Source: Bradyrhizobium nitroreducens (GTDB taxonomy: Bacteria > Pseudomonadota > Alphaproteobacteria > Rhizobiales > Xanthobacteraceae). From it: DNA of 64,000 nt. Under the pieces are notes generated by a model. That model worked only from the letters and a program-made list of their open reading frames with translations. It did not search any database and was not told the origin of the DNA. This document shows, in pieces, positions 24,451 through 34,694 of this stretch (positions are counted from its first letter, which is position 1; every line of letters begins with the position of its first letter). The stretch is taken from NCBI RefSeq assembly GCF_002776695.1, contig NZ_LFJC01000003.1, forward strand, positions 893,588 through 957,587. The letters run 5' to 3'. Position numbers and translations under genes: made by a program.

Positions 24451-26208
24451 TTACAGCGGAAGTTCCGGCTCGCGCCGGGCATTTCTCCGGGCGTTTGTAA
24501 TCGTCGGCGAAGCTGTGGAACGCACAAAACTCCAGCGGATCGAGGGCGCCTGCCGCGCATCCTGCCGGATCACGATCTGGGCGGTGCGGCGCGGGCCGTC
24601 ATTGCCGGCCAGGAACACGCTGTCCTCGAGGTCCACCTTGTCGTCGAGCGCCTCGAAGGTCCAGACGTCGCGGTTCGGCAGTACCAGCATGACGCCGCGG
24701 GCATCCGACAGCCGGCTCGCCTTCACCGCGGGATGCAGATGGAAGCGCAGCGCGAAATCGGCATCTGCGCCCTTGAAGCGTCCGCCCTGCGGCGGCGACA
24801 GCATGTCCTCGCCATCGATGCGCGCGCCGTCATTGGCGATCATCAGCACACGGCGGTGGATCGCCCCGAACTTGGCGAGATAGCCGTCATGCGAGGTCGT
24901 GAGCAACGTGCCGTTCTGCACGATTTCGCGATAGCTCTCGACCTCGACCGGCCCGCTTGTGACCGGCGAGCCGTGCAGGAGCCGCTTCATCGCGGACATC
25001 TCCACGAACTGGCACGAGGAGGTGTCGTGATAGGTCAGCGTCGAATGCGCCGCCGTGCTGCGCGCGAACGGCCGCCAATTGTCGCGACCCGTGGTCGGCA
25101 TGCCGCAATTGGTGACGATGCGGCTGATGCCGGACGATAATTCGAACGACAGACAGCCGGCGTGGGCGTCTTGGCTGACGCCGGCCGGCGGCGGCGGGCC
25201 GGTGTCGATGATCACGGTGGTCTGGCCGGCATCGAGGCGCTGAAAACCGGTATGCGGCATGTTCGCCATCGGCGCGCCGTGGGTGTCGTCATAGGCGAGC
25301 AGCGTGGCGAGCAGATCCGAAGACGTCGCGCTCATGCCGTTGAACAGCGCGAAATTGCCGTCGCCGTGCCGGAAGAAGCGCAGCATCGGCATCATGCGGT
25401 CGATCGCGTTGAGCAGCGCCGGCGGCGGCGCGATGTTGCGCGCCGCAAAGGTCTGCCGCAGCGGCAAGAGGTCGATCAGGAGCTCGATCAGCGCGCCCGG
25501 ATTGCGCGAGATGTGCCCGCCGTCGGGCAGGATCTGCCGCTGCAATTCGTCGGACAGTTTTTTCGAGGCGCTGCGGATGTGCCGTGCCTGATTGGCAAGG
25601 CAGAGCGTCGTGTAGCACAGCGCGATCAGCACCTGGAGCTTCGGCACCCCGTCCGGAATGTCGACCATGGTGTAGCGCAGGAAGCGGATCTCGCGTGCGA
25701 GTGCGCGCAAGTAACGGCGGTAGAACTTGTTGTCGGTCTCGCCCAGCACCAGTGGCGCCTGCGACAGCAGCGAGATCACGCGCCGGGCCAGCACGTCGGC
25801 GCGTCGCGCGACCGGGCGACGCTTGTTGGCGGGGTTGGCGATCCAGTCCTCGATCAGCGCGCGCGCATTCGCCCGGGTCAGCGCAGTGTCGGCGGCGCGC
25901 AAATGGCGCAGCCAGCCGAAGCCGAGCAGCGCAACCTCCCAGTCCTCCGACGGCGGCTCGAGATCGAAGATCGAGCGGCCGTGGCAATTGACGATCTTGC
26001 CGGCGAAGACGAAGCGGCCGGCATAGATCTCGGCGGCGCGCGTCGCATCCGCGGTGCGCAGGTCGTGCGGCGCGATGATCAGCCGGTCGGTGCGGCCGGG
26101 CCAGACCCGCGACAACGCAACGGAACCGCCGCTCGCGCGCGCGAGCATGTTCCGCGCGAAGCGGTTCATGACCAGCGACGAGATACGTCTGCGTTGAGCG
26201 ACCGACAC
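24451..26208 (-). CDS. Heparinase II/III-like protein
   Basis: 585 residues. The N-terminal alpha-helical toroid has FDLEPPSEDWEVALLGFGWLRHL; the C-terminal beta-sandwich of heparinase II/III has the conserved AGCLSFELSSGISRIVTNCGMP, TTGRDNWRPFARSTAAHSTLTYHD and DGYLAKFGAIHRRVLMI. No export signal is obvious. Such proteins are common in alphaproteobacteria beside rsmB and purH; polysaccharide lyase activity on a cell-envelope or capsule polymer is inferred. Translation probably starts at GTG with AAGG upstream; an ATG 13 codons later is possible. Confidence 0.9.
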   Translation of the reverse strand: MSVAQRRRISSLVMNRFARNMLARASGGSVALSRVWPGRTDRLIIAPHDLRTADATRAAEIYAGRFVFAGKIVNCHGRSIFDLEPPSEDWEVALLGFGWLRHLRAADTALTRANARALIEDWIANPANKRRPVARRADVLARRVISLLSQAPLVLGETDNKFYRRYLRALAREIRFLRYTMVDIPDGVPKLQVLIALCYTTLCLANQARHIRSASKKLSDELQRQILPDGGHISRNPGALIELLIDLLPLRQTFAARNIAPPPALLNAIDRMMPMLRFFRHGDGNFALFNGMSATSSDLLATLLAYDDTHGAPMANMPHTGFQRLDAGQTTVIIDTGPPPPAGVSQDAHAGCLSFELSSGISRIVTNCGMPTTGRDNWRPFARSTAAHSTLTYHDTSSCQFVEMSAMKRLLHGSPVTSGPVEVESYREIVQNGTLLTTSHDGYLAKFGAIHRRVLMIANDGARIDGEDMLSPPQGGRFKGADADFALRFHLHPAVKASRLSDARGVMLVLPNRDVWTFEALDDKVDLEDSVFLAGNDGPRRTAQIVIRQDARQAPSIRWSFVRSTASPTITNARRNARREPELPL

Positions 26209-26325
26209 GCCTTGCCTTGAAGGGGGAGAGGATTCCGACGAATCCTTATTAATCCCAAAATCGATCGCCTGACACCACCCTGAACGGGACGAATCAGTGT
26301 GGGAGTTGCAAAAACCGGTGCAAAA

Positions 26326-27672
26326 TCAGGATTTAACGAGCCGGCTTGCGAAGAATCCGTCGAGCCCGCCGAGCTTGGGATCGGCGTGCGGCAGATGGCA
26401 GGGCAGGGTGCGCAGATCACCGTCGGCGGTGATGATTTCGTCGAGACCCGCGACCTCCGAGGCCATGATCGGGACGCGGCGAAGCGCGGGCTCGGCGGCC
26501 AGCAGCGTCGCCACGGCCTGCTCGCCTTCTTCGGGTTCCAGCGAGCAGGTGCAATAGATCAGCGTGCCGCCAGGCTTGAGCAGCGACACGGATTTGCGCA
26601 GCAGCCGTTGCTGGAGCGCGGACAGGGCGGTGATGTCCGACTCCTGCCGCAGCCAGGCCACATCGGGATGACGGCGGATCGTACCGGTCGAGGTGCAGGG
26701 CGCGTCGATCAGAACACCGTCGAAGCCCTCGGCGGGACCGGCCCATTCCACGGCGTCAGCGACGACGGTCTCGGCCTGCAGCGACAGCCGCGCCAGATTT
26801 TCGCGTAAGCGCGCCACCCGGGCGGGCGAGCGGTCGATCGCCGTGACATGCGCGCCGGCGTGTGCCAGTTGCGCGGTCTTGCCGCCGGGGGCCGCGCAGA
26901 GATCGGCGATGGACTTGCCCTTGACGTCGCCGAACAGCCGGGCCGGCAGCGCGGCGGCGGCGTCCTGCACCCACCATTGTCCCTCGGCGAAACCGGGCAG
27001 CATGGTCACCGAGCCGTGCAGCAGCATCCGCACCGTCCCGGTCGGCAACGTCTCGCCATGCAGGCGGCTCGCCCATTGTGCGGCATCCGACTTCACGGTG
27101 AGATCGAGCGAGGGCTCGTGGCCGAGCGCCAGCGCCATGTCGCGTGCGGTCGCCTCGCCATAATGCGCGCTCCAGCGCGCGAGCAGCCATGGCGGCAGGT
27201 CCAGCGATTGCGTGGCGACCTCCTCGACCAGCGCCTTGCCCTCGCGCGCGCAGCGGCGCAGCACGGCGTTGACGAGGCCGGCGTAGCGCGCGGCGCGCCG
27301 GTCGGATTGCACGAGGCGGACGGAGAGATCGACGGCCGCATGATCCGGCACGTCCATCCAGAGGATCTGCGCGGCGCCGATCAGGAGCGCGCTCTGCGCG
27401 CGCGGTGCCTCGGAGGGGATGCCCTTGTCCAGCAGGCGGGACAGCACATGGCCGAGCGTGCCGAGCCGGCGCAGCACGGTGGCAACCAGGCGCCGCATCA
27501 GCGCGCGGTCGCGGTCCGCCAGCGTCTTCAGTCCGGGATGGGCGCCGCCGCCGTCGAGCTGATCGTCGAGCGTGCGGTGCTTGTGCAGCACGCCGTCGAC
27601 GATGTCGGCGGCAATCCGTCGTGCCGCAAGGCCTGGCACTTCGGATGGAGGGGCGAAACGTTGAGATGGCAT
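26326..27672 (-). CDS. 16S rRNA m5C methyltransferase, RsmB/NOP family
   Basis: 448 residues. The N-terminal NusB-like RNA-binding domain (LAARRIAADIVDGVLHKHRTLDDQL) is followed by a Rossmann methyltransferase: SAM motif IADLCAAPGGKTAQLAHAGAHVTAIDRS, and two conserved cysteines in LIDAPCTSTGTIRRHPD and IYCTCSLEPEEGE, the catalytic one and the one releasing product. It methylates cytosine in 16S rRNA, at C967 in E. coli. Start placed at MPSQRFAPP, with the NusB domain beginning soon after. It lies 117 bases upstream of the heparinase-like gene on the same strand. Confidence 0.93.
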   Translation of the reverse strand: MPSQRFAPPSEVPGLAARRIAADIVDGVLHKHRTLDDQLDGGGAHPGLKTLADRDRALMRRLVATVLRRLGTLGHVLSRLLDKGIPSEAPRAQSALLIGAAQILWMDVPDHAAVDLSVRLVQSDRRAARYAGLVNAVLRRCAREGKALVEEVATQSLDLPPWLLARWSAHYGEATARDMALALGHEPSLDLTVKSDAAQWASRLHGETLPTGTVRMLLHGSVTMLPGFAEGQWWVQDAAAALPARLFGDVKGKSIADLCAAPGGKTAQLAHAGAHVTAIDRSPARVARLRENLARLSLQAETVVADAVEWAGPAEGFDGVLIDAPCTSTGTIRRHPDVAWLRQESDITALSALQQRLLRKSVSLLKPGGTLIYCTCSLEPEEGEQAVATLLAAEPALRRVPIMASEVAGLDEIITADGDLRTLPCHLPHADPKLGGLDGFFASRLVKS

Positions 27673-27861
27673 GCAAAAGCAAGGTTCTGAGCGAGCGGCA
27701 GTTCCGCCGCAATGGGCGCATGCCTTGAGAAAGCAATCTCTGGCACGCGAATATGCCAAATGTAAGAATAGCTTCCGGCTTTTTCAGCCCTTCGGGCCCG
27801 ATTTCAGGAATGCGTTATTGGACGTCGCGCCGCAAGCCGTCCTGCGCTAGAACACCGGGCC

Positions 27862-28065
27862 ATGAGTGACCAGCCTCCCGTTCCCGATCGCAAGCCCCTC
27901 TCGCCGGCAGCCCAGCGCGCGCTGGCCGAAGCCGAGGCGCGCCGGCAGGCCGCAGCCGCGGAGGCCGGGAGCGAGGCCAGGGCGAAGGAGCTGCAGGGCC
28001 CGAAGGGCCCCGAGCCCACCCGCTACGGCGACTGGGAGCGCAAGGGCATCGCCTCCGACTTCTGA
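27862..28065 (+). CDS. DUF1674 protein (SDHAF4/Sdh8-like)
   Basis: 67 residues. The C-terminus PTRYGDWERKGIASDF is the DUF1674 signature. Mitochondrial SDHAF4 homologues bind flavinylated succinate dehydrogenase subunit A during complex II assembly; a similar role in this bacterium is an inference from the conserved tail. The N-terminal half is Ala/Glu/Arg rich and probably helical or disordered. Divergent from the rRNA methyltransferase gene. Confidence 0.9.
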   Translation: MSDQPPVPDRKPLSPAAQRALAEAEARRQAAAAEAGSEARAKELQGPKGPEPTRYGDWERKGIASDF

Positions 28066-28104
28066 GTCATCGCCGATCCGGCGGATCGTGTCCGCCTCCG
28101 GACG

Positions 28105-30000
28105 CTACAGATAGTGATTGTCGCGGAGGTAACCGATGATGCGTTCGCAGGCTGCGTCGGTCGACAGCTCCGAGGTGTCGATGGTGATCTCCGGAGCTTG
28201 CGGTCTCTCATAGGGATCGTCGATGCCGGTGAACGCCGGCAATTCGCCCGCTCGTGCCTTCCGATAGAGCCCCTTGGGATCGCGGCGCTCGCATTCGGCG
28301 AGCGGGGTCGCGACGTGGATCTCGATGAACTCGCCCGTCTCGACCCGTTGGCGTGCCTGCTCGCGCTCGTTGCGGTACGGCGAGATCAGCGCGACCAGCG
28401 CGATCATGCCGGCGTCGACGAACAATGCGGCGATCTCCGCGGCGCGACGGACGTTCTCCGCCCTGTCCGCGTTGGAGAAGCCGAGGTCCCGGCTGATGCC
28501 GTGGCGAAGATTGTCGCCATCGAGCAACGCTGCGTGGCGTCCGAGCTCGGCAAGCCTGCGGTCGACGAGATCGGCGATCGTGGATTTTCCGGCGCCGCTC
28601 AGCCCCGTGAACCAGAGCACGCAGGGCCGCTGCTGCTTCAGCCGCGCCCGCACGGACTTGTCGACGGCCAACCGCTGCCAATGAATGTTGGTGGCGCGGC
28701 GGAGCGAAACGTCGATCATCCCCGCCGCGGCGGTGCGGTGGCTGATCGGATCTATGAGAATGAAGCTGCCCATGTCGCGACTGTCGCGATAGGCCTCGAA
28801 CACCAGCGCCCGGTCGAGGCTCAGATGGGCGTAGCCGATCTGGTTGGCATCGAGCGTCGCGGCGCTTTCCTGCGCCATGGTGTCGATGGCGATGCGGTGC
28901 TTGAGCGTCGTGATGACCGCGCCGGTCGAGGCCGTGCCGCATTTGAGCATATAGCGCCGGCCGGCAACCATGGCCTCGTCGTCGAACCAGACCAGATGCG
29001 CCGCCAGCTGATCCGAGACCTGCGGTGCGGCTCCTGCCGTCAGCACGTCGCCACGGCTGACGTCGATCTCGTCGGTCAATGTGAGCGTGACCGATTCGCC
29101 GGCCGCAGCGTGATCGCGCTCGCCGTCGGGCGAGAGAATGCGTGCGACGCGCGTCTGACGGCCCGAGGGCTGCACGGCGATGGTCTCGCCGGTCGCAATC
29201 GTTCCGCTGGCGATCCGGCCGCAGAAGCCGCGAAACTCCGCGTTCGGCCGGGTGACCCATTGCACGGGCAGCCGGAACGGCCGCTGCGAGACGTCGCCGG
29301 ACACGTCGACCGACTCCAGATAGGCGGTGACGGTTGGTCCGGTGTACCAGGGCATCCGCACGCTCGGAGCGACGATGTTGTCGCCGTCGGGCGCCACGAC
29401 CGGGATGCACTGGACCTGCGAGATTCCGAGCTGTCCGGCCATGGTGAGGTATTCGGCCGTGATGGCCGCGAAGCGATCCCCGTCGAATCCGATCAGATCC
29501 ATCTTGTTCACGGCGAGCACGACATGGCGGATGCCGAGCAGCGACAGGATGTGGCTGTGGCGCCGGGTCTGCGTGATGACACCCTTGCGGGCATCGACCA
29601 GCACCACGGCGAGCTCGGCGTTGGAGGCACCGGTCGCCATGTTGCGGGTATATTGCGCGTGTCCCGGCGTGTCGGCGACGATGAAGCGGCGCAGCCTGGT
29701 GGCAAAGAAGCGGTAGGCGACGTCGATCGTGATGCCCTGCTCGCGTTCCGCCTGCAAGCCGTCGACCAGCAGCGCGAAATCGAGATCGCCGCCGGTGGTG
29801 CCGGCGATCTTGCTCTCGGACGCGAGCGCGTCGAGCTGATCGTCGAGCAGCGTCTTGGAATCGTACAGCAGGCGGCCGACCAGCGTGCTCTTGCCGTCGT
29901 CGACGCTGCCACAGGTGACGAAACGCAACGTCGGACGATCATCCCGATCCAGCCGCGGCGCATCGGACGCGGCGATCGTGGGGGCCTCGTGATAGGACAT
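28105..30000 (-). CDS. cysNC: Bifunctional sulfate adenylyltransferase subunit 1 / APS kinase
   Basis: 631 residues. CysN part: GTPase P-loop GSVDDGKSTLVGRLLYDS, DTPGHAQYTRNMATGAS and NKMDL, then two beta-barrel domains. CysC part from about residue 455: FTGLSGAGKSTIADLV P-loop and DGDNLRHGISRDLGFS. The protein uses GTP to drive APS formation and then phosphorylates APS to PAPS, the layout of NodQ. The stop of cysD and this ATG share one base (TGATG), so the two are translationally coupled. No PAPS reductase gene is nearby, so the PAPS is probably for sulfation by the upstream sulfotransferase. A longer upstream frame overlaps cysD and is spurious. Confidence 0.95.
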   Translation of the reverse strand: MSYHEAPTIAASDAPRLDRDDRPTLRFVTCGSVDDGKSTLVGRLLYDSKTLLDDQLDALASESKIAGTTGGDLDFALLVDGLQAEREQGITIDVAYRFFATRLRRFIVADTPGHAQYTRNMATGASNAELAVVLVDARKGVITQTRRHSHILSLLGIRHVVLAVNKMDLIGFDGDRFAAITAEYLTMAGQLGISQVQCIPVVAPDGDNIVAPSVRMPWYTGPTVTAYLESVDVSGDVSQRPFRLPVQWVTRPNAEFRGFCGRIASGTIATGETIAVQPSGRQTRVARILSPDGERDHAAAGESVTLTLTDEIDVSRGDVLTAGAAPQVSDQLAAHLVWFDDEAMVAGRRYMLKCGTASTGAVITTLKHRIAIDTMAQESAATLDANQIGYAHLSLDRALVFEAYRDSRDMGSFILIDPISHRTAAAGMIDVSLRRATNIHWQRLAVDKSVRARLKQQRPCVLWFTGLSGAGKSTIADLVDRRLAELGRHAALLDGDNLRHGISRDLGFSNADRAENVRRAAEIAALFVDAGMIALVALISPYRNEREQARQRVETGEFIEIHVATPLAECERRDPKGLYRKARAGELPAFTGIDDPYERPQAPEITIDTSELSTDAACERIIGYLRDNHYL

Positions 30001-30968
30001 CAGAAATAGCCTTCCGCCTTCTTGCGCTCCATCGATGCGGGGCTGTCCCGATCGATCATGCGTCCCTGCCGCTCGGAGGTGCGCGAGGCCATCATCTCCC
30101 GCACGATCTCCGGTAGCGTCGCCGCGTTCGACGTCGTTGCGCCGGTGAGCGGATAGCAGCCGAGGGTGCGGAACCTGACGGAGCGCAGGTGCGGTTCTTC
30201 TTCCGGGCGCAGCGGCATCCGTTCGTCGTCCACCATGATCAGCGCGCCGTCGCGCTCGACCACCGGGCGCTTTGCCGCCAGATAGAGCGGCACGATCGGG
30301 ATGTTCTCGGCGAGGATGTAGTCCCAGATGTCGAGCTCGGTCCAGTTCGACAGCGGAAACACCCGCATGCTCTCGCCGGGTGCGAGCATCGTGTTGTACA
30401 GGCTCCACAGCTCCGGCCGCTGGTTCTTCGGATCCCAGCGATGCGCCGCGCTCCGGTGTGAGAACACGCGCTCCTTGGCGCGCGATTTCTCCTCGTCGCG
30501 CCGCGCGCCTCCGATCGCGGCGTCGAAGCCGTGAAGGTCGAGCGCCTGCCGCAAGGCTTGCGTCTTCATGACGTCGGTGTAGCGGGCCGAGCCGTGGGTG
30601 AAGGGATCGATGCCCTGGCGCAATCCGTCATCGTTGGTATGGACGATCAGGTCGAGGCCGAGCTCGTGCGCGCGGCGGTCGCGAAATGCGATCATCTCGC
30701 GAAATTTCCAGGTCGTGTCGACGTGCAGCAGGGGGAACGGCGGCTTGCCGGGATGAAATGCCTTCATCGCCAGATGCAGCAGCACCGAGGAGTCCTTGCC
30801 GATCGAATAGAGCATCACCGGCTTGCGAAACTCGGCCGCGGTTTCGCGCAGGATGTGGATGCTCTCCGCTTCCAGGCGCCGGAGATGGCTGGTGGCGCTG
30901 CGGTGCGCCGGGGCCTCGTCCGGCGCGTCGTGCGCCGGCGGGGCCTCCATGACGATCTGTCCGGTCAT
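30000..30968 (-). CDS. cysD: Sulfate adenylyltransferase subunit 2
   Basis: 322 residues. The PP-loop [17 protein letters not shown] binds [23 protein letters not shown] and [14 protein letters not shown] are hallmarks of CysD/NodP. With CysN it makes APS from sulfate and ATP. The N-terminus has about 25 extra residues rich in Ala, Pro and His before the conserved [15 protein letters not shown]. Its ATG overlaps the sulfotransferase stop (ATGA, four bases), so the three genes form one operon. Confidence 0.95.
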   Translation of the reverse strand: MTGQIVMEAPPAHDAPDEAPAHRSATSHLRRLEAESIHILRETAAEFRKPVMLYSIGKDSSVLLHLAMKAFHPGKPPFPLLHVDTTWKFREMIAFRDRRAHELGLDLIVHTNDDGLRQGIDPFTHGSARYTDVMKTQALRQALDLHGFDAAIGGARRDEEKSRAKERVFSHRSAAHRWDPKNQRPELWSLYNTMLAPGESMRVFPLSNWTELDIWDYILAENIPIVPLYLAAKRPVVERDGALIMVDDERMPLRPEEEPHLRSVRFRTLGCYPLTGATTSNAATLPEIVREMMASRTSERQGRMIDRDSPASMERKKAEGYF

Positions 30969-31984
30969 GCGGCGGTGCCCATGCAGTCGCCGAACAGGTG
31001 CGTGGCGGTATCGGTATCGAGCGAGAGATCGCCAACGCAGCCTGCAACCGAAGCGCGATAGACGTCATTGACGCCGCAATACTCAAGAGCGTCCAGCACC
31101 GTCTGGCTCAGCGAGGACGTCGCGCGGCGTTGGTAGCGGTAGGCCGTATCGGAGGTATGCAGATTGGGGACGTCGTAGATGATCGCCTCACTGGGCCATA
31201 TAACTCGTGCGTTATCCGCTTGGTCCGGTCCTTTCTCCCGCCAGCACGTCACCGCCTTTTCGGCAAAGCTGTTCGAAAGACCGAGCCGGTCGAAGAGGAT
31301 GCGCACCGACGATACGGGCTCCTTGCTCACTTCATACACGTAACGGGTGACCGGAATGCCGTGTCGCTTGGCATAAGTCTCCACCCGCGCGGCGTTGAGC
31401 GCGGCGGCAACGTAATTGTGGACCAGCGTTTTTTCAGAAACGCGGTCCGACCATTTTTCGATCCACGACGCCAGTGAACTCGCCGGTTCGCGATCGAGCA
31501 TGATGCAATGGAGCCGGTGTCGCGGATAGCCCGCATCAATCAATATCTGTAGGGGATTGAACAGACATTCCGCGAGCACATAGGGGCCCATCGTCTCCTT
31601 GCTGAAGATATTCGGGCTATTGCTTGCTGATGGCACGATCCAAGGTCTCGATGAGTTGCCCACCATTGCATCGCGCAGGATGGCCTTCACCGGCTGGTAG
31701 TATGAGGGCATTCCCATCGTGCCAAACAGGTTGGTCAGCGCCGTCGACCCGACTCGGCATTTTCCCCATGCGAAATGCAGCATCGGAAAATCGTGCGCCG
31801 GCCGCTGCCGAAAGCTTGCGGAAAGGCACTCGGTGACTTCCCGCATCAAAGTCTCGAGACTGACTGTTCTGGTTTGGAATTCGCCAACTGGCGAGAGCGG
31901 CATGACGTCGAGCGAGCTGTGCTGCTGGCGTATCAGATCGGCCATTCGTTGCAGGGAATCGGCGAAGACCTGGTTGTTGTTCAT
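30965..31984 (-). CDS. PAPS-dependent sulfotransferase
   Basis: 339 residues. [15 protein letters not shown] at 73-87 matches the 5'-phosphosulfate-binding loop of sulfotransferases (Stf0 and carbohydrate type), and [20 protein letters not shown] fits the 3'-phosphate-binding region with Arg and Ser. The C-terminal part, with helices and [16 protein letters not shown], is unlike NodH as far as I can judge. There is no signal peptide, so it acts in the cytoplasm, perhaps on a lipid- or nucleotide-linked glycan before export. It is the first gene of the operon with cysD and cysNC, a dedicated sulfation cassette resembling nodH-nodPQ in logic. The acceptor is unknown. Confidence 0.82.
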   Translation of the reverse strand: MNNNQVFADSLQRMADLIRQQHSSLDVMPLSPVGEFQTRTVSLETLMREVTECLSASFRQRPAHDFPMLHFAWGKCRVGSTALTNLFGTMGMPSYYQPVKAILRDAMVGNSSRPWIVPSASNSPNIFSKETMGPYVLAECLFNPLQILIDAGYPRHRLHCIMLDREPASSLASWIEKWSDRVSEKTLVHNYVAAALNAARVETYAKRHGIPVTRYVYEVSKEPVSSVRILFDRLGLSNSFAEKAVTCWREKGPDQADNARVIWPSEAIIYDVPNLHTSDTAYRYQRRATSSLSQTVLDALEYCGVNDVYRASVAGCVGDLSLDTDTATHLFGDCMGTAA

Positions 31985-32100
31985 GCTGGGGCTCCCTGGA
32001 ACAGATACCGCTGGCGACGATGATCGCGCTTTTCGGGGCTCGCCTACCTATAGTTGTTTTCTGATTGCCGTCAAACCCGTGATTTACCGGGGTTGCGACG

Positions 32101-32125
32101 GGCGAGCATCGACGCGATGCTCGCC
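32101..32125. terminator. 11-bp perfect hairpin between chemoreceptor and sulfation operon
   Basis: GGCGAGCATCG (32101-32111), loop ACG, CGATGCTCGCC (32115-32125). It lies 18 bases after the chemoreceptor stop and lacks a T-run, so it may end transcription with Rho or protect a 3' end. Confidence 0.55.
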
Positions 32126-32143
32126 ACTTCGCCGTAAATCAAA

Positions 32144-33853
32144 TCAGGCCGCGCGCACCGTCTCGAGGAACTTCTCGACCTCGGCTTTCAGGAGCCCGCT
32201 CTCGCTGGAGAGCGAGCGCGCCGATGACAGCACCTGTCCGGACGCAGCGCCGGTGGCGCTGGCGCCCTGGCTGACCTGAGCGATCTTGTCCGCAACTTCG
32301 ACGGTTCCCTTCGCTGCCTCGTTGACATTGCGCGCGATCTCGGCCGTCGCAGCACCCTGCTCTTCAATGGTTGCAGCGATGGTCGTCGAGATGTCCGAGA
32401 TCCTGGCGATGGTGGCGCTGATCTCCTTGATCGCGCCAACGGAGTCTTGCGTCGCGCTCTGCATGCCGGCGATCTGCGCGCCGATTTCCTCCGTGGCCTT
32501 CGCGGTTTGTGCCGCGAGGGCCTTGACCTCGCTGGCGACCACGGCGAAGCCGCGGCCGGACTCGCCGGCGCGAGCCGCCTCGATCGTGGCGTTCAGCGCC
32601 AGCAGGTTGGTCTGCTCCGCAATCGCGGTGATCAACTTGACGACGTCGCCGATCCGGCCCGCAGCCTTGAGCAATTCGTTGATCTGCGCGTCGGTGCGCT
32701 CGGCCTGCCTCACCGCTTCGCCGGCGATGCGGCTGGAATCGTGCACCTGCCGGCCGATCTCGACCACCGACGTGCTCATCTCTTCTGCGGCGGAAGCCAC
32801 AGCGCCGACATTGGTGGAGGCCTCTTCGGAAGCTGCGGCCACCATCCCGGAGAGTTGCTGCGTCTCCTCTGCCGTCCCCGACAGCGTGCCGGCGGCGGAT
32901 TCGAGTTGCTTGGAGGCTGACGATACCGAGTTGATGATGCTGCCGACCGCGGCTTCGAACGAACCGGCGAGTTTCATCATCTCATCCTTGCGCCGGGCGG
33001 CGGCTGCGGCCTCCAGATCCTTCTGCTCGGCTTCCATCTGCTCGATGCGGATCAGATTGTCCTTGAAGGTACGGGCCGCACGGGCGTTGTCACCGATTTC
33101 GTCGCCACGGGTCGTGAAGGGAATCTCGATGGTCTTGTTGCCGTCGGCGAGCTGCAGCAGCACACCGCCGATATGCCGGATCGGTCGGGCGATGTTCAAT
33201 ACCGCGAAGACTGCGGAACCGATCAGCGCCAATATGACGGCCACGCCGATTATGAGCGCGAAATTGGCGGTAGAATCCAATTCCTCCAGCACCTGGCTCT
33301 TACGCTTGGCCGAGTATTCGTTGGCGATGTCCACCCCTTTGTCGATGGCAGCGTTGACTTGCGCAGCCGCCGGGAACGTACGCTCGTTAAGAACGCGGGC
33401 CTTCGCCGCTTCCGCCTCGGCCCCTCCATTGGCGCCAATGACGCGCTTTTGCGCCTCCGCAAGCTCGATGGCGCTGGTCAGATAGGCATCCACTGCTTGC
33501 CGGGCCGCCTGATAGGCATCCTTTGTAAACTGTTGCTTGGCCCGATCGCGCGCGGCATCAATCTCCGTGTCGGCTTTGGTCACGTTGGCGCGGAGAACCT
33601 GAAGGAGCTCATCGATTCTTGCGACTGACTGCGCGGACGCGATCTCAAGAGCGGTTGTCTGCGCCCGCGCTATCGCTGTCTGCGCCGACTGCGCATTGCC
33701 CTTGTTGAGATAGTTGAGAATCAACAAGCCGTTGGATGCGACAATCGACCGATTGCCCAGCGCCTGATTGACCAGCATGCCACCGACCAGCAGGATGCTG
33801 ATCGCTGAGACGATGCCCAGCTTTGTACCGATACGAAATTTGAAGGATGCCAT
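32144..33853 (-). CDS. Methyl-accepting chemotaxis protein
   Basis: 569 residues. TM1 is near residues 12-30 ([17 protein letters not shown]), a periplasmic four-helix-type sensor spans about 35-190, TM2 is about 198-220 ([22 protein letters not shown]), followed by a HAMP domain ([23 protein letters not shown]) and a signalling coiled coil. The hairpin tip [28 protein letters not shown] that contacts CheA/CheW is intact. No C-terminal CheR-binding pentapeptide is visible. The ligand is unknown. No other chemotaxis gene is nearby. Confidence 0.95.
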   Translation of the reverse strand: MASFKFRIGTKLGIVSAISILLVGGMLVNQALGNRSIVASNGLLILNYLNKGNAQSAQTAIARAQTTALEIASAQSVARIDELLQVLRANVTKADTEIDAARDRAKQQFTKDAYQAARQAVDAYLTSAIELAEAQKRVIGANGGAEAEAAKARVLNERTFPAAAQVNAAIDKGVDIANEYSAKRKSQVLEELDSTANFALIIGVAVILALIGSAVFAVLNIARPIRHIGGVLLQLADGNKTIEIPFTTRGDEIGDNARAARTFKDNLIRIEQMEAEQKDLEAAAAARRKDEMMKLAGSFEAAVGSIINSVSSASKQLESAAGTLSGTAEETQQLSGMVAAASEEASTNVGAVASAAEEMSTSVVEIGRQVHDSSRIAGEAVRQAERTDAQINELLKAAGRIGDVVKLITAIAEQTNLLALNATIEAARAGESGRGFAVVASEVKALAAQTAKATEEIGAQIAGMQSATQDSVGAIKEISATIARISDISTTIAATIEEQGAATAEIARNVNEAAKGTVEVADKIAQVSQGASATGAASGQVLSSARSLSSESGLLKAEVEKFLETVRAA

Positions 33854-34033
33854 CGTGAACCCCGTCCCAGCAGATACCCGTGCCAGTTGGCAACCAAAAA
33901 TTGAAATTCGCGTAAACGAATTGCAGCTTTATGCAAAGTAGGCACGGAAGATTGTTACATCTGGTAGTAGAATTACGGGGTCGCGCTGCTTCAGCCGATC
34001 GTGATCACCCGAAACGAGGCTGGTGACGGCGAT
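33854..34033. other. Chemoreceptor upstream region
   Basis: No gene seen. AT-rich stretches about 50-110 bases upstream of the chemoreceptor start (33900-33965) are the likely promoter region. Confidence 0.35.
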
Positions 34034-34300
34034 GATAGCGCGTTCAGTGCGTGGATGCGCCGCAAACAGCAAGCCGCGCGGCATCAATTCCGGCAGCGGC
34101 CCACGACCATTTGTGGTGGCGAGCGAAACGTGGCTGCAGAGATCGGAAACGTCTTCGTTCAGCGTGCGAATGCAGTCAGAGAATACGAAGCCGCCGATTG
34201 ATCCGGGCCGGTTGGTGACGTGAATCGCGCATTCGCCTCCGGCAAGGGTGGTCGCGGCCGCGACATCCGGCTGCGCGGCAAGCCAACGGAGATGGCGTCC
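34034..34300 (-). pseudogene. Decayed L,D-transpeptidase (YkuD) fragment
   Basis: Read on the - strand, this gives VAAATTLAGGECAIHVTNRP, then GSIGGFVFSDCIRTLNEDVS and DLCSHVSLATT, which aligns over about 55 residues with the intact L,D-transpeptidase at 36556 (VAAMTLAGGEYAIHGTNVP.., GSIGGFVSYGCIRMLNDDIT). The catalytic SxGC has become SDC, the neighbouring HGT is HVT, the C-terminal VVVTR is lost, and no start or N-terminal domain remains. It is a truncated paralogue, not a working gene. Confidence 0.8.
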
Positions 34301-34694
34301 GAGATCGTGGTCGCTCCCATTTTCGCAGCACTGGTTTTGCGAACTTCTGATCCGCCACGCTAGTGGAGCGGATTTGGCGCCTAAACGCGAGCCATCTGTC
34401 GCAATTCCCTGATCCGAATCCGTAGCTTGCTAAGTTCCGCTCCGCGCCGGGGCCATTCCGACGGCGGGATGAATCTACTTAGGCGGGTATAGGCATCGAA
34501 TGTCGTTGACACATCTTAAGATAGCAATAGCCTGCGAACAGGTGAAAGAATCTTGAGCGGAGCCGGACGACCAGTTCCATACGCCGGGCCCCCGAGCTGC
34601 TCACACGATTGGAACTTATGATTTGAATCGCCGGTACGGATCTTGCCGCCGGCAACGTTATGAGAATTTCGGCTTAGCGTCGGTCTCCGAGACG
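34301..34694. other. Gene-free stretch before the PRMT-like gene
   Basis: No convincing gene on either strand; less GC-rich than flanking genes. Together with the pseudogene it marks a region of past insertion or deletion. Confidence 0.35.
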
